Shown: in pieces, positions 9,560 through 18,665 of the stretch
Layout: each line of letters opens with the position of its first letter
Numbering within the stretch: position 1 is the stretch's first letter
Assembly: GCF_000708205.1 (NCBI RefSeq)
Contig: NW_014575550.1
Span: forward strand, 186,001-250,000
Length of the DNA: 64,000 nt
Direction of reading: 5' to 3'
Origin: Mixia osmundae IAM 14324
Lineage: Eukaryota > Basidiomycota > Mixiomycetes > Mixiales > Mixiaceae
Made by a program: the position numbers and the translations under genes
The notes under the pieces: model-generated
The model's input: the letters and a program-made list of their open reading frames with translations, nothing else
Told to the model about the DNA's origin: nothing
Databases searched by the model: none

Positions 9560-10459
9560 CTATGAGATCGGTGACAGATCAGCGTCAAGCAGCTCTGTCT
9601 TCTGATCAACGGGCAAGGCAGTGTAAGCAAAGTTGGCACTAGAGACTGCAAAGAGCGTTCAGTGTGAGCCTCGGCCTGAGGCAATGACTTGCTTTTGTAG
9701 AATTGCAGACATTCCGGCGTTGGCGGTCTGACAGCTGCAAAATCTCTCCCGCAAGCCAGGCGGACTTCGGTGCCGAAATTCGCTGGTCCGAGTGCTACAC
9801 AAGTTGCGTTAGTCTCATATCGATCGCCAGACGAAGCGCTGACACAGTACTCTGCCGAATGGCCAGACAAGCGCCCTGTGTCGCATGAATCAACGGATGC
9901 AGCAACAGCAGCGCCACACTCGATCACTCACGCTGTCTCAAAGTGGATCTGACAGCACTGATTGTACGGGTATGCAGCAGTACGTTCTGCTTCGTCCAGC
10001 CCGTCGAGATTGACGCGCTCCCACCAAGCGAGGGCGATCTGACTGTACTTGACTTGGTCTGCATATTTCCACGTCGCTGACACTGATGTTTCTTGCCGTT
10101 GATCGAGCACAAAGTCGTATACGACATGGGGATCATAGCCCATCGCGTAATCCATCGGAGACCAGCTCTTTGTGAGGGCAAACTTCTGCACTAGCTTGCT
10201 GAACAGGGGCATCGGCGAACTCCACTCTCCATTGGCGAGCTTGAAAATTGCACCGCGCTGTTGAGGCTCTTAGCAAGTATTGATAAGCTGGGACCGGTCG
10301 TACATTCAGGGTCACAGAGATGGCATACTCTGTTGTACTATCGAATAGCCTTTTGAAGTGTGGCGCCAAGGCAGCAGTAGATTCAATGTGGCTCGTTGGC
10401 GTAGCATGGACGGTGCGGGACGCAAAAAGTCCCAAGAGAGCAGGAGGGAGTCTGACCAT
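9560..10459 (-). CDS. Secreted family A, copy 5, inverted (237 aa)
   Basis: Exons 10459-10304, 10257-9932, 9838-9693, 9645-9560. Exon 2 is 326 nt, as in copies 2 and 3. Signal peptide from MVRLPPALLGLFASRTVHA, a Kex2-like HFKR, then TTEYAISVTLN; NGEWSSPMPLFSKLVQKFAL; NQCCQIHFET; exon 3 carries VRPPTPECLQFY and exon 4 ends TELLDADLSPIS. Intron 2 is long (93 bp). The last intron (9692-9646) uses a GC donor with the full GCAAGT consensus. An upstream in-frame ATG at 10492 would add 11 residues ahead of the signal peptide and is less likely. This is a diverged member on the opposite strand. Confidence 0.72.
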
Positions 10460-10927
10460 GACTTTGGGAGCTCGACTGTGGGCTTTTACCACGCGCGCTA
10501 CTCATAGCATGCGTGGCAACGCTTTGGAGATGTGAGACGCGCCCTCACGCGCCTCACGGATGTATGCCTCCTGAACAAAGGTCCAGGTAACGCAGTCCCT
10601 CCTCGGGCTAGAACGCAGGCGGGAACTGTCTGCTTCCGATAACACTGCCAGCGGAGAGGGCCACAATCGACAGTGCCGCAAACAGACACGCAGAAGTAGG
10701 TCTATCTGCCAAGTCGGACTCCACGCCTGCAGCCCGGCATCAGCACAGGACTGGCAGCTTCGTCAAGAGGTATCAGGCGCCAAAGACTTGGTTTCTGAGG
10801 CCTCGTCCCGCCAGACGCACGAGACGACTGACTAGCGGCAAACGCAGCATCGTCATTGCATCACTTTGTGCCCAGTGCGCTTCATCTTGTGTGAATGATC
10901 GCGGAGTCAGGTGCAAGGACTTACTGG
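10460..10927. other. Intergenic, no gene recognised
   Basis: Lies between the start of family A copy 5 and the 3' end of the dehalogenase gene. I see short open stretches on both strands but none with recognisable content, splice pattern or similarity to neighbours. Confidence 0.5.
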
Positions 10928-11668
10928 TCATGATGAAGCAAAGTGATCTGCTAGCTCTTGCAGATCGTTGAAGACATAGTCGACTTCTCCGCCGTCCTGC
11001 TTCGTCTTGACGGCATTGCCGCCTTCTGGTACGCCCACATCCTCTGTTGCCCGCCTGATATAATAAGTGCGGAGGCCGTGCTTGCTTGCGAATTGTAGAT
11101 CATAGATGTGCGCTGCCACCATGCCAACTTCGGAGGGCTGCAGTCCGAGCAGTTTGCAAGCACCCAAGTACATCTTAGGGTTGGGCTTGTACGTCTTGAG
11201 CATATCAGAAGCAAAGATGGCATCCCAGTGTAGATCCGCAAATCGCGCGAGATCAACGAGCAATCGTGTTGAGCCGTTACTGAGCGTGGCAAGGATGGCA
11301 TGATCGTGCAGTTGCCGTATCGCTTGGGAGGAGTCTGGCCAGCCGTGCAGTCTGTGCCAGACCAAATTGATGTGGCTCTTGTCTGTCTCTGTCCAGACTC
11401 GGGCGATCGGGCCGTATTCATCTCGTTCGAGAAGCTCATCAAGAAGCTGTCTGTGCATGTCATCGATGTCCGAAGGACCGTCGCCGCCGTTCGCGACATG
11501 CCTGGTAAGGTGCATGTAGCCGCGCCGCCATTCTTCGGCAAAGTGCTGCCAGTCGATGTCGGTCAATTTCGTTTGCTGTGTATGTCGCTCGAGCTCGGCA
11601 ATGACGGAAGCATGCCAGTTGACGACAGTACCAAAGACATCAAACAGGAGCGCTTTCGGACGGCTCAT
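10928..11668 (-). CDS. Haloacid dehalogenase type II-like hydrolase, 246 aa
   Basis: Single exon. The HAD motifs appear in order: ALLFDVFGTVVNW with the nucleophilic Asp (motif I), LATLSNGSTRLLVD (motif II, SNGS), the Lys of MLKTYKPNPKMYLGA, and MVAAHIYDLQFASKHGL with an acidic motif IV of the VAAHxxDL type typical of L-2-haloacid dehalogenases. Length fits that family (220-260). Fungal members may act on 2-haloacids or other small metabolites; the substrate cannot be told from sequence. It sits as an unrelated gene inside the secreted-protein cluster. Confidence 0.88.
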   Translation of the reverse strand: MSRPKALLFDVFGTVVNWHASVIAELERHTQQTKLTDIDWQHFAEEWRRGYMHLTRHVANGGDGPSDIDDMHRQLLDELLERDEYGPIARVWTETDKSHINLVWHRLHGWPDSSQAIRQLHDHAILATLSNGSTRLLVDLARFADLHWDAIFASDMLKTYKPNPKMYLGACKLLGLQPSEVGMVAAHIYDLQFASKHGLRTYYIRRATEDVGVPEGGNAVKTKQDGGEVDYVFNDLQELADHFASS

Positions 11669-11907
11669 CTCTCCACAACGTCACGAGGTCGCGGCAAATC
11701 TGCGAGCCACGCGTTGCGCGGACTTCCTTCGTGTCTTGGCCCTCGGCAGCGTCTCAGTTCATCCGGTCTGTCCCGTCCGTCAGTCCTTCCGCTGCTGTGT
11801 ATCTGTCCGCTTCCTCTATAAATCGGGATAACGCTGTTTAACTCACCGTCAAGTCATTCACTCTGAGCATCGAGGCATCACCGTACAAGTGAAGACATAT
11901 CGACAAT

Positions 11908-12131
11908 ATGAAAGTGACGATGGTGGCTTTGGTCTTGCTTGCCGTCCTGGGCTCGATGGTGACCGCTGCAGTGAGCTCTCGCGATCAGTATCGGCTTCTG
12001 TTCTGACCAGCGAGCAGCCGACAGCACGTCAGCCTGCCGGGCCTGCGTGGTGCGCAGGGTTCACCTCAATGGGACCTTGCGATCATTATCAGGAATGCTC
12101 ATGGGATGAAGACAAGCACCGATGCGAATGA
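11908..12131 (+). CDS. Small Cys-rich secreted peptide, 58 aa
   Basis: Exon 11908-11970 encodes a clean signal peptide (MKVTMVALVLLAVLGSMVTA). A 47-bp intron (GTGAGC..., branch CTGAC, acceptor GAGCAG at 12017) leads to exon 12018-12131, encoding a mature part with four cysteines: WCAGFTSMGPCDHYQECSW, ending RCE. The acceptor was chosen to keep the Cys-rich frame. Small size, signal peptide and even cysteine number are effector-like; no family recognised. Confidence 0.5.
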
Positions 12132-12694
12132 AGCCCGTCAAGGAAGCTGTTATTCGGTGCATTGTATCTACAAAGGACACGTCCATGTCTGTGACAACGT
12201 CCTGCTCGTGTGCTCAGACTGCCCTGTGCTCTGCTGCGCAATCTGTTACAGCAAGATCACATCATACCGCATGGAAGTTGAGGAACGCAGTCACTTCGGA
12301 GCAGCCACTTTTATTGCGCTTGCGGCGTACCGCAGCAGGACTAAAGTCAAGATGGCTGCTGCTAGAGCGAGGGTGGCTGCTCTGACAGTGCAATTGCGCC
12401 CGCAATGCTCCTTAGCATGTGTTACGATGCTGCGACACAAGAGCTTTTGACATGGATGCGTGTCATCTCTGACATCATTGGCAGCAAACCGCCAGACTCG
12501 CCACGACCGAATGATGTGAGACAACGCCTGGCCACTCATGTCTTCAGACACTCACTCAATCTCTTCAACCACGCGGCACAATCGTCAGGACAACTCTGTC
12601 TCGCAACGGCAGGAGCTAAGACTGCGCCTCGGACGTCTCCGGTCCATCAGCCCGCAGATCCTCTTCTACCTGCTCCGTACATCCATAGGAAGCG
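12132..12694. other. Intergenic, no gene recognised
   Basis: Between the small Cys-rich gene and the first family B gene. Open frames of up to about 114 codons exist on the plus strand but show no signal peptide, coherent splicing or recognisable motif. Confidence 0.45.
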
Positions 12695-13470
12695 ATGCGA
12701 CTTTACGCTCCGCTGCTCGTCATCGCTTTAACTTTGGTGTCTGCACAATCAGAGCTCACCACACTCGACGAGCGTGCTCCAACCGTTGAGCGCCGAAACT
12801 ACTGCAACCGTTTGTCTGACTGTGTCGCCATATGCGACGAGGTCGACATTGGACGACCCTTCTTGCCTGTCAAGATGACAGGCATCCTGCCCAATATAAT
12901 GGCGAGCATCTATCTCGACGTACGTCCGAAAATGTTCCCCAAAACCATCACAAGCTGCACCGATCAGGTCGCCCTGAGAAAAATAGAATGCGAGACCACC
13001 ATCGCTCACGAAACCCCAGACGATCTGGCGTATTGCATCGTACAGACGGTCCCACTGGAAGCTCTCGATCAGCCTGGTAGCGCAGTACCGGTGCTCCGGC
13101 TATGTTGCAAGATCCATGTCACCATTGATGTCGAAATTGGCTTCACTCGGCGTGAGTTCCGTGGGACACTTTCCTATTGGCTCTTACTTATGCTGTTTCT
13201 TTCAGGTTATTGGAAGTTGAACGTCATGTCAAGCAAGATGAAGTGCGACTGGCAAAATGACCCCGATGCCGCAACGAGACAGGCGTGCAGTGAGATGATG
13301 CCACCGCGAGGCAAGTCTGAGCAAACATTGCGTTTACCCGACAAAGCTGATGCAATCATGCAACAGATGTAGAAGCCGGTTGTGCTCTTCCGACAGACAA
13401 GTGCAAAATCGTACAGTACATGACCACAGACGGGCACTGCACAGACAAGCCTTCCCCCATCGTTCAATGA
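12695..13470 (+). CDS. Secreted family B, copy 1, Cys-rich (221 aa)
   Basis: Exons 12695-13151, 13206-13310, 13367-13470. Signal peptide MRLYAPLLVIALTLVSA, dibasic RR before the mature domain, then NYCNRLSDCVAICDEVDIG. The centre has YLDVRPKMFP, a CTDQ motif, VPLEALDQPG and LCCKIHVTID. The last exon gives CALPTDKCKIVQYMTTDGHC, matching copy 2 in cysteine spacing. The last intron (13311-13366) has a GC donor, GCAAGT. The first intron is 54 bp and free of stops, so an unspliced reading also stays open. The 48-nt stretch starting GTACGTCCG looks like an intron but is coding: copy 2 has mostly synonymous differences there. Function unknown; extracellular by prediction. Confidence 0.75.
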
Positions 13471-13910
13471 ATCGCAGCGTGCAGCCTCGAGCGCAACACG
13501 AGATGCTCTCATCCTGTAGCTAGCTAGCCATGATCATCGATCAGCTTCCCAATGCACGCTAATGTCAGGCAGCACAAATTCTGAAATAGATACGCAGACA
13601 AGGTCGGTCAAGCAAGTGTGTCGCGTTTTCGTGCCTTTAACGTCCCTACAGATCGATATCGCGGCTCGACGTACCACGCATATTACTGCTTTGCAGCTAT
13701 TTGAGATCAAATGCTTGCGAAGCTTGCCTCCGACTCATTAGATACAGCTTTCTGCTGGCTCTATTTGTATGACCCGAGTTGGCGTGTCGACGCCCGAGAG
13801 GAGCGTAGAGGGGCTGGCAACACGTATCATACGTCCCTTATCGAAAAGGGGAAGTGGATGGTAGACGAGCTGGCGTTGCTGCCCGATCCTGTGCCAGAGA
13901 TAACAACGAT
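13471..13910. other. Intergenic, no gene recognised
   Basis: Spacer between the two family B genes. It contains a short TAGC repeat near 13520 but no gene that I can support. Confidence 0.5.
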
Positions 13911-14682
13911 ATGCTGCCAGACAGCGCTCGCCTGCACGTACTTGGCCTTTTGTGGCTGTTCGCGGGCAGTCACACAGCCTGGGCAACCGCTCTGCAAGAA
14001 CGAAAGCCACTTGCACGTCGCAATTACTGCAATCGCTTGACAGAATGCGTCGTGATATGCGAGGAGATCGACATTGGCTGGTCATTGCCCCCGGGCAAGA
14101 TGATTGGCATGTTGCCGTTCGATTTGGCTGAAATATTCATCGATGTGCGCCCGGAGAAGTTCAAGAACAACATCGTATATTGCACGGACCAGACCAGACT
14201 AAGCGGTGTCGACTGCACAGCTTTCGTCGCACAAGGCTTTCCCGATGAAGTGGCATTTCGAGTGATGCAAGATATCCCGCTTGAAGCTGTGAACGAACCC
14301 GTGGGTGCGGCGCAGATATTGTCGCACTGCTGCAAGATCTTTGCCACCATCGATGTCAACGTTGGCTTCACTCGACGTGATCTTTTCGCAATGACACTGT
14401 TTGACCTTTGCTGATGTTGATGCAGGCTTTTGGCGATTCCGGTCCATCTCGAGCTATGTCCTCTGCGACTGGCAGATCCTAGAGGATGCACAGCGTCGGA
14501 CAGACTGTGCAGGCTGGATTCCGAATAGAAGTGAGCAGGACGGCTGTCTCGTCAAAGGATCGCTGATGATCGCGCACACAGGTACTCGAGCTATCTGCGC
14601 AATAGAAGCTGGCTCCTGCCAAGTTCAGCAATTCACGGTCAGCGGGTCCCGTTGCTCCAAAACGCGTATATACGACGATTGA
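13911..14682 (+). CDS. Secreted family B, copy 2, Cys-rich (223 aa)
   Basis: Exons 13911-14376, 14426-14530, 14582-14682; exon 2 is 105 nt, as in copy 1. Starts MLPDSARLHVLGLLWLFAGS (signal peptide); an in-frame upstream ATG at 13854 was rejected because it precedes the signal peptide with a charged stretch. A dibasic ARR precedes NYCNRLTECVVICEEIDIG. Then IFIDVRPEKF, YCTDQ, DIPLEAVNEP, HCCKIFATIDVNVGF, and the final exon with ICAIEAGSC and RCSKT. The PLE...CC spacing resembles family A (IPLEGTPDEERDTVY then CC), hinting at distant common ancestry. Confidence 0.75.
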
Positions 14683-14875
14683 CGAGCTGTAGCCCTGTGA
14701 ACCGCCCCTGCCGATTTGGCAATTTAATCTCTCGACATTGGCATGTCGGCCTTGTTCCCGATATCGGGAGCTGCTGACATGCAAGTATCTGACTGGGCAC
14801 ACGTGACGGCTGGTGAGGAAAGCCAGGCCTGATTGCTGAGGCATGTATGCAAAATCTCGTGGTCGGTCAACACGC

Positions 14876-15782
14876 TTAGATTGGACGCAAATCACCGTCG
14901 AGAACTTCTGTATATTCGTCGAAAACACTCGCTGATGAAGCTGAACTTGGTCTTGAAAAGTTTGAACGAACGTCAGCTGAACCCGATCAGACGCACCTTT
15001 GTGCAAAGCCGGCGAACCCTTGTAGAACTCTGCACATTGAGGCGTGATAGGAGTTACAGTAGCTTTCCCGGGAGTGCAGATCAAGTCGAGCTTCTTCAGA
15101 GGTGATGTGCGCTCTCGGACAATGACTACGAAGGCGAGTAAAGCGGGCTCTCGGTGCCAACTGGAAGAGACGACTTGCCTATAGTGTTGCTGACGATACG
15201 AACCGACAGACTGCTCGCGCGTAAGTCTTGGGTGACGAAATTGGCACGCAACTTGCCTATCTTCGTAGAGTACAGCGCAGCACTGTTGAAACTCGTACAG
15301 CGCTTTGCGCTCATTGCCCGTGTGACCGTCAAGGCTGAGGCGATCCTCACAATCGATCAAAATCTTGAAGGGATCGGCGGTCTGCAATTTGATGACAAAG
15401 GTCGAAAGGCCTTGCACGACAGCGAAGCTGAATGTGTATTCTGCCTCTCGATGAAAGATGCTGAGAACATCCCAGGTCTGAACGAGAGTACCGCGCTGGA
15501 TGCGCTTGCTGAAGAGAGTGACTGGCTGCGACCACTGACCGTCGGCAAGGCATAATCTCACCGCTCGCTGCGCGACAGACCTGTAAGCCTCCAGTCAATC
15601 ACTGCTGACAGGATCTACTGAGGCCAACACACGTCCATGGTCATGAATAGCGCAAACTCGGTGTAAGTATCGGCGATCCGATTGGCGAGAATCTCGTCGA
15701 TAGCATGCGAGCTAATGACCGGAACATAGCATGTGAGAGATAGAATTAGCGAGATTGAGAGTACGAGCAAGGTAGATTGCAT
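14876..15782 (-). CDS. Secreted family A, copy 6, diverged and inverted (219 aa)
   Basis: Exons 15782-15633, 15567-15257, 15160-15018, 14931-14876. Signal peptide MQSTLLVLSISLILSLTCYV. Exon 2 begins RAVRLCLADGQWSQPV, aligning with QGVKFQ..NGKW of copies 3 and 4, and ends at FQQCCAVLYED. Exon 3 carries DLICTPGKATVTPITPQC and AEFY; exon 4 ends EVLDGDLRPI. Intron 2 (15256-15161, 96 bp) has a GCAAGT donor at exactly the family intron position; intron 3 is 86 bp. The Kex2-like KR of the other copies is not present. A long open frame running through intron 2 towards 14479 is a read-through artefact. Confidence 0.68.
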
Positions 15783-15970
15783 GTCTGCGTCAAAGAGAGG
15801 AGACAGCACGCAATGCGATGGGGCAAGCAGAGGATTCTCCGAACCGCGCGACACTCGCTGGCAGCTTGTAGTAGCAATGCGCACGGTCAGGTCTACTTGT
15901 TCGCCTTTGCATTGAGTCACAGGCTCTACTTCTGAGCTTTCTCTTCCTTAGCAGCTTCACGAGCTGAGAT

Positions 15971-17501
15971 CTAGTTGTAGGCGAGGACCTTCCAGTCACC
16001 AGCATGATTGATCTCTTTGCCACCATAGGCAAGGTTGCAGTGAGGCTCGCCAATGACGACCTTGCCGACTGTTCCGAGCGATCAGCAAACGTGAAGATGC
16101 AGAGCGCAAGCTGCCCACCCTGAACGCTGCCTTCGTACTTAACTTGGGCGACAAAGATGGCACGGCCGTCGTGATCACGTCCACCCTCCACTTTGAGAGC
16201 CACTGAATCAGCCTATGCTGAGATTGACTGAGCCCGTCGAACTGACCTGGCTGGAAGCTGGGTTCGATGTTGAGGTCGCCCTCCTGATCGATCCAGCGGA
16301 CTCTCGAGGCATCGCCACAGAGGATCTCGAATTTCTCGACATTGTGTTCCTGGCCGCCCCAGGGAATGGAGACACCGTTCTTGAGGTGCTTGCCAGCCTT
16401 GCCAATGTGGACGCCGTGCTTGAAGTAGGCGCGAGCAGCATAGAGGGGCTGTCCACCGCTGTCCGAGCCACATTGCTGTCTTGCATATCAGCAAACGTTA
16501 CACTTCAGATAGAGTGATACGTACGATGGCATTGCCGGGAATCTGTTGATTCTGGACAAAGACCCAGTAGACAGGCAGCATGCCACTGTTGGACGTGTAG
16601 GTCTCTGAGCGGACTTGAGCGCCTTGGAAGTAGGTCTGCTCGGAGACTTGAGCATTGCGCCAAGCTGAAGCTTTCTTCTCTTCTTCCTCCTTGTTCTTGT
16701 GAGCCGAGTAGGCCCAGATTCCGCCACCGACGAGTGCAGTAGCGGCAACGATGCCGCCACCAATCTCGAGCTGATGCTTGCGCTCTTCGCTCAGCCAGGA
16801 CTCGTCCTTGTTCTCGTTGTTGTTGTTGTCATTGTCAGACGAGAAACGACCAAAGATCTTGTCCTTGAACGAAGCCGACTGACCGCACTCGCCGCTCTGC
16901 GAGTAGGACTGTCCTTGGTAGCTGCCAGAGTTGCTCTGGTATGATTGTCCTTGGGAGTTGCTGCTGCTGTTGGACTGGTAGGACTGTCCCTGGCAGCTGC
17001 CGGAACTGCCTTGGTATGCCTGTCCTTGGCAGCTGCCCAAGTTGCCTTGGTACGATTCTTTCTGGCAGCTACCCGAGTTGCCCTGGTAGGACTGACCTTG
17101 ACAGCTGCCCGAGTTGCCTTGATGTGAGTGGCCTTGGCAGCTGCCCGAGTTGCTTTGGGTCACTTGCCCCTGGCAGCCACCCGCGTTGCTCGCGTTGCCG
17201 GAGCCTTGCATGCGGCCCCACTACTGGTCATCAGCCAGCGGCAACAGACATGAGCATGCAGACTGACCAATGCAGGCGTGACAGGGGGTGTCCAGTCAGA
17301 TTGCGAGGTGTGAGCTTGAATGATCTGCCAACGTCTGTGTGAGCGCTGCCGTGTCACGCAGATGGACTTCCTTACCTTGTACTGAGCTCCTTCATAGATC
17401 ACGACTGCGACAAAGGTCAGGTCACAGTGTCGATCGTACAAGCAGACCCCCGCACCCGAGCCCAGAGGGTAGTATGTGCCGGGTTGCCACAAGTCTGCCA
17501 T
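15971..17501 (-). CDS. Chitin-binding (CBM5/12-like) protein with Gln/Ser/Gly repeats and two DUF3421/natterin-like repeats, 429 aa
   Basis: Exons 17501-17376, 17324-17268, 17220-16525, 16475-16247, 16202-16119, 16068-15971, all in frame. Order: an N-terminal module like CBM5/12 (LWQPGTYYPLGS, IIQAHTSQSDWTPPVTPALW); about nine imperfect 12-residue repeats of the SYQGNSGSCQGQ type (residues about 75-175); a glycine-rich hydrophobic segment (IGGGIVAATALVGGGIWAYS); then two natterin/DUF3421-type repeats (YFKHGVHIGKAGKHL, GGQEHNVEKFEILCG; later KVVIGEPHCNLAYGGKE, WKVLAYN at the end). No classical signal peptide is visible, so export would be non-classical, or the protein acts inside the cell. CBM5/12 usually binds chitin; that role here is inferred. 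Confidence 0.8.
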
Positions 17502-18665
17502 TGTTGATGAGGAAGATCTGTGTTCGATGAGATGTGTTCGAGTCTCGTGAAAGTTGGTGTCGACGTGGGTTGAGCGAGGAGAGAATGGTTGGGGAACGAG
17601 GCAGTGCCGCGGAGCGCATGTCGAGACAGGAGTGCTTTTGCGATGAAGTCAGGAGGGGACTTGGCATGACGTAGCATCGAGAACAAACGAGTTCGCAAGG
17701 GGACGTCGGCGCGGCGGACAGTGGCTGACGAAGAAGCGATGGTGGCGAACAAAGGGCGCGACAGGTTTTGACTTTGGCGCGAGAGAAGCGCGTCCGGTCT
17801 GTTTGTAGGGCGTCATCGCATACCAGAGGCATAGCTCGGGCTGCCCCCGGACGAGCGAGCAGATAGATAGCGCTGGTCGCACGAGTGTACATCACAAGCA
17901 GATACGACTTGTCAAGGCGACTTATACATCCATCACGCCTACGACCTACTTGCTCTGGTAGCACAAACACGTAGCTTCACTTGCAGATCAGCCATAGCAT
18001 CAGTCGACAGGCAGGCTGCCAAAGGCCATCATCGCGCTCCATCTGGCCTGCTCTGTCGCCATCTCGATTGACACGCACAGACCTCGTTCCGACATTGCGC
18101 TCTGTCATTGTCCATCTGTGAGGTGCAGAACAAGTCAAGCAAGACAAAGGCATCATCACGAAGTGAATGGCGCTCTGTTGACCGGCATTTCGGTCTTCAC
18201 TCACTGTCACCGCAAGCCTTGACCGAGCTTGATCAGCTGCAGATCTCGTTCAGCTTCGTGCTTCTCCTGAACACCATGTCAGACATTGAGCGGCCAGTGA
18301 TCAGGCACCATCAAGATCTCTTCCAAGGCGAGTCTTCTCTCTCTCTCTCTTTCTTGCTCCCTCTTTGCCACTTTGCACTTGTTCCCCGCCCCAGCAGCAC
18401 ACGGAGCGCTGAGCCCCTGTCGAAAGCACGGCTCTGCTCCTGACCGTCTGCTTCCGGCACGCGATCCGTCTTCCTGTCTTGCGTACACACTTGCATGCTC
18501 GACTGTATGCCTCTCTGGCTGGCATTGACCTAGCGCGAGTGTCGCAACAACAGCTCCCCTCTGCTGGTCCCATCGCAACTGCTCTCCCTTTTCTCTCTGA
18601 ATCGCGTTGTGAACAAGCGCTGACGCCCAAGAAACTTCGCTCTGACTCAATTCGCTTCATCTACG
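17502..18665. other. Long intergenic promoter region
   Basis: Divergent region of 1.16 kb between the chitin-binding gene and the Cla4-like kinase. Contains a short TC repeat near 18335-18350. Several open frames overlap on both strands but none shows a recognisable domain, so I treat it as regulatory sequence with possible leader exons. Confidence 0.5.

Noticed and set aside
12920-12967. A possible 48-bp intron in family B (GTACGT...GATCAG)
   Set aside because: The stretch is conserved at protein level between the two copies (VRP, CTDQ) with mainly third-position changes, so it is coding.
14479-15561. 360-codon open frame on the minus strand
   Set aside because: Reads through introns of family A copy 6 and into the antisense of family B copy 2; the spliced model matches the family, the long frame does not.
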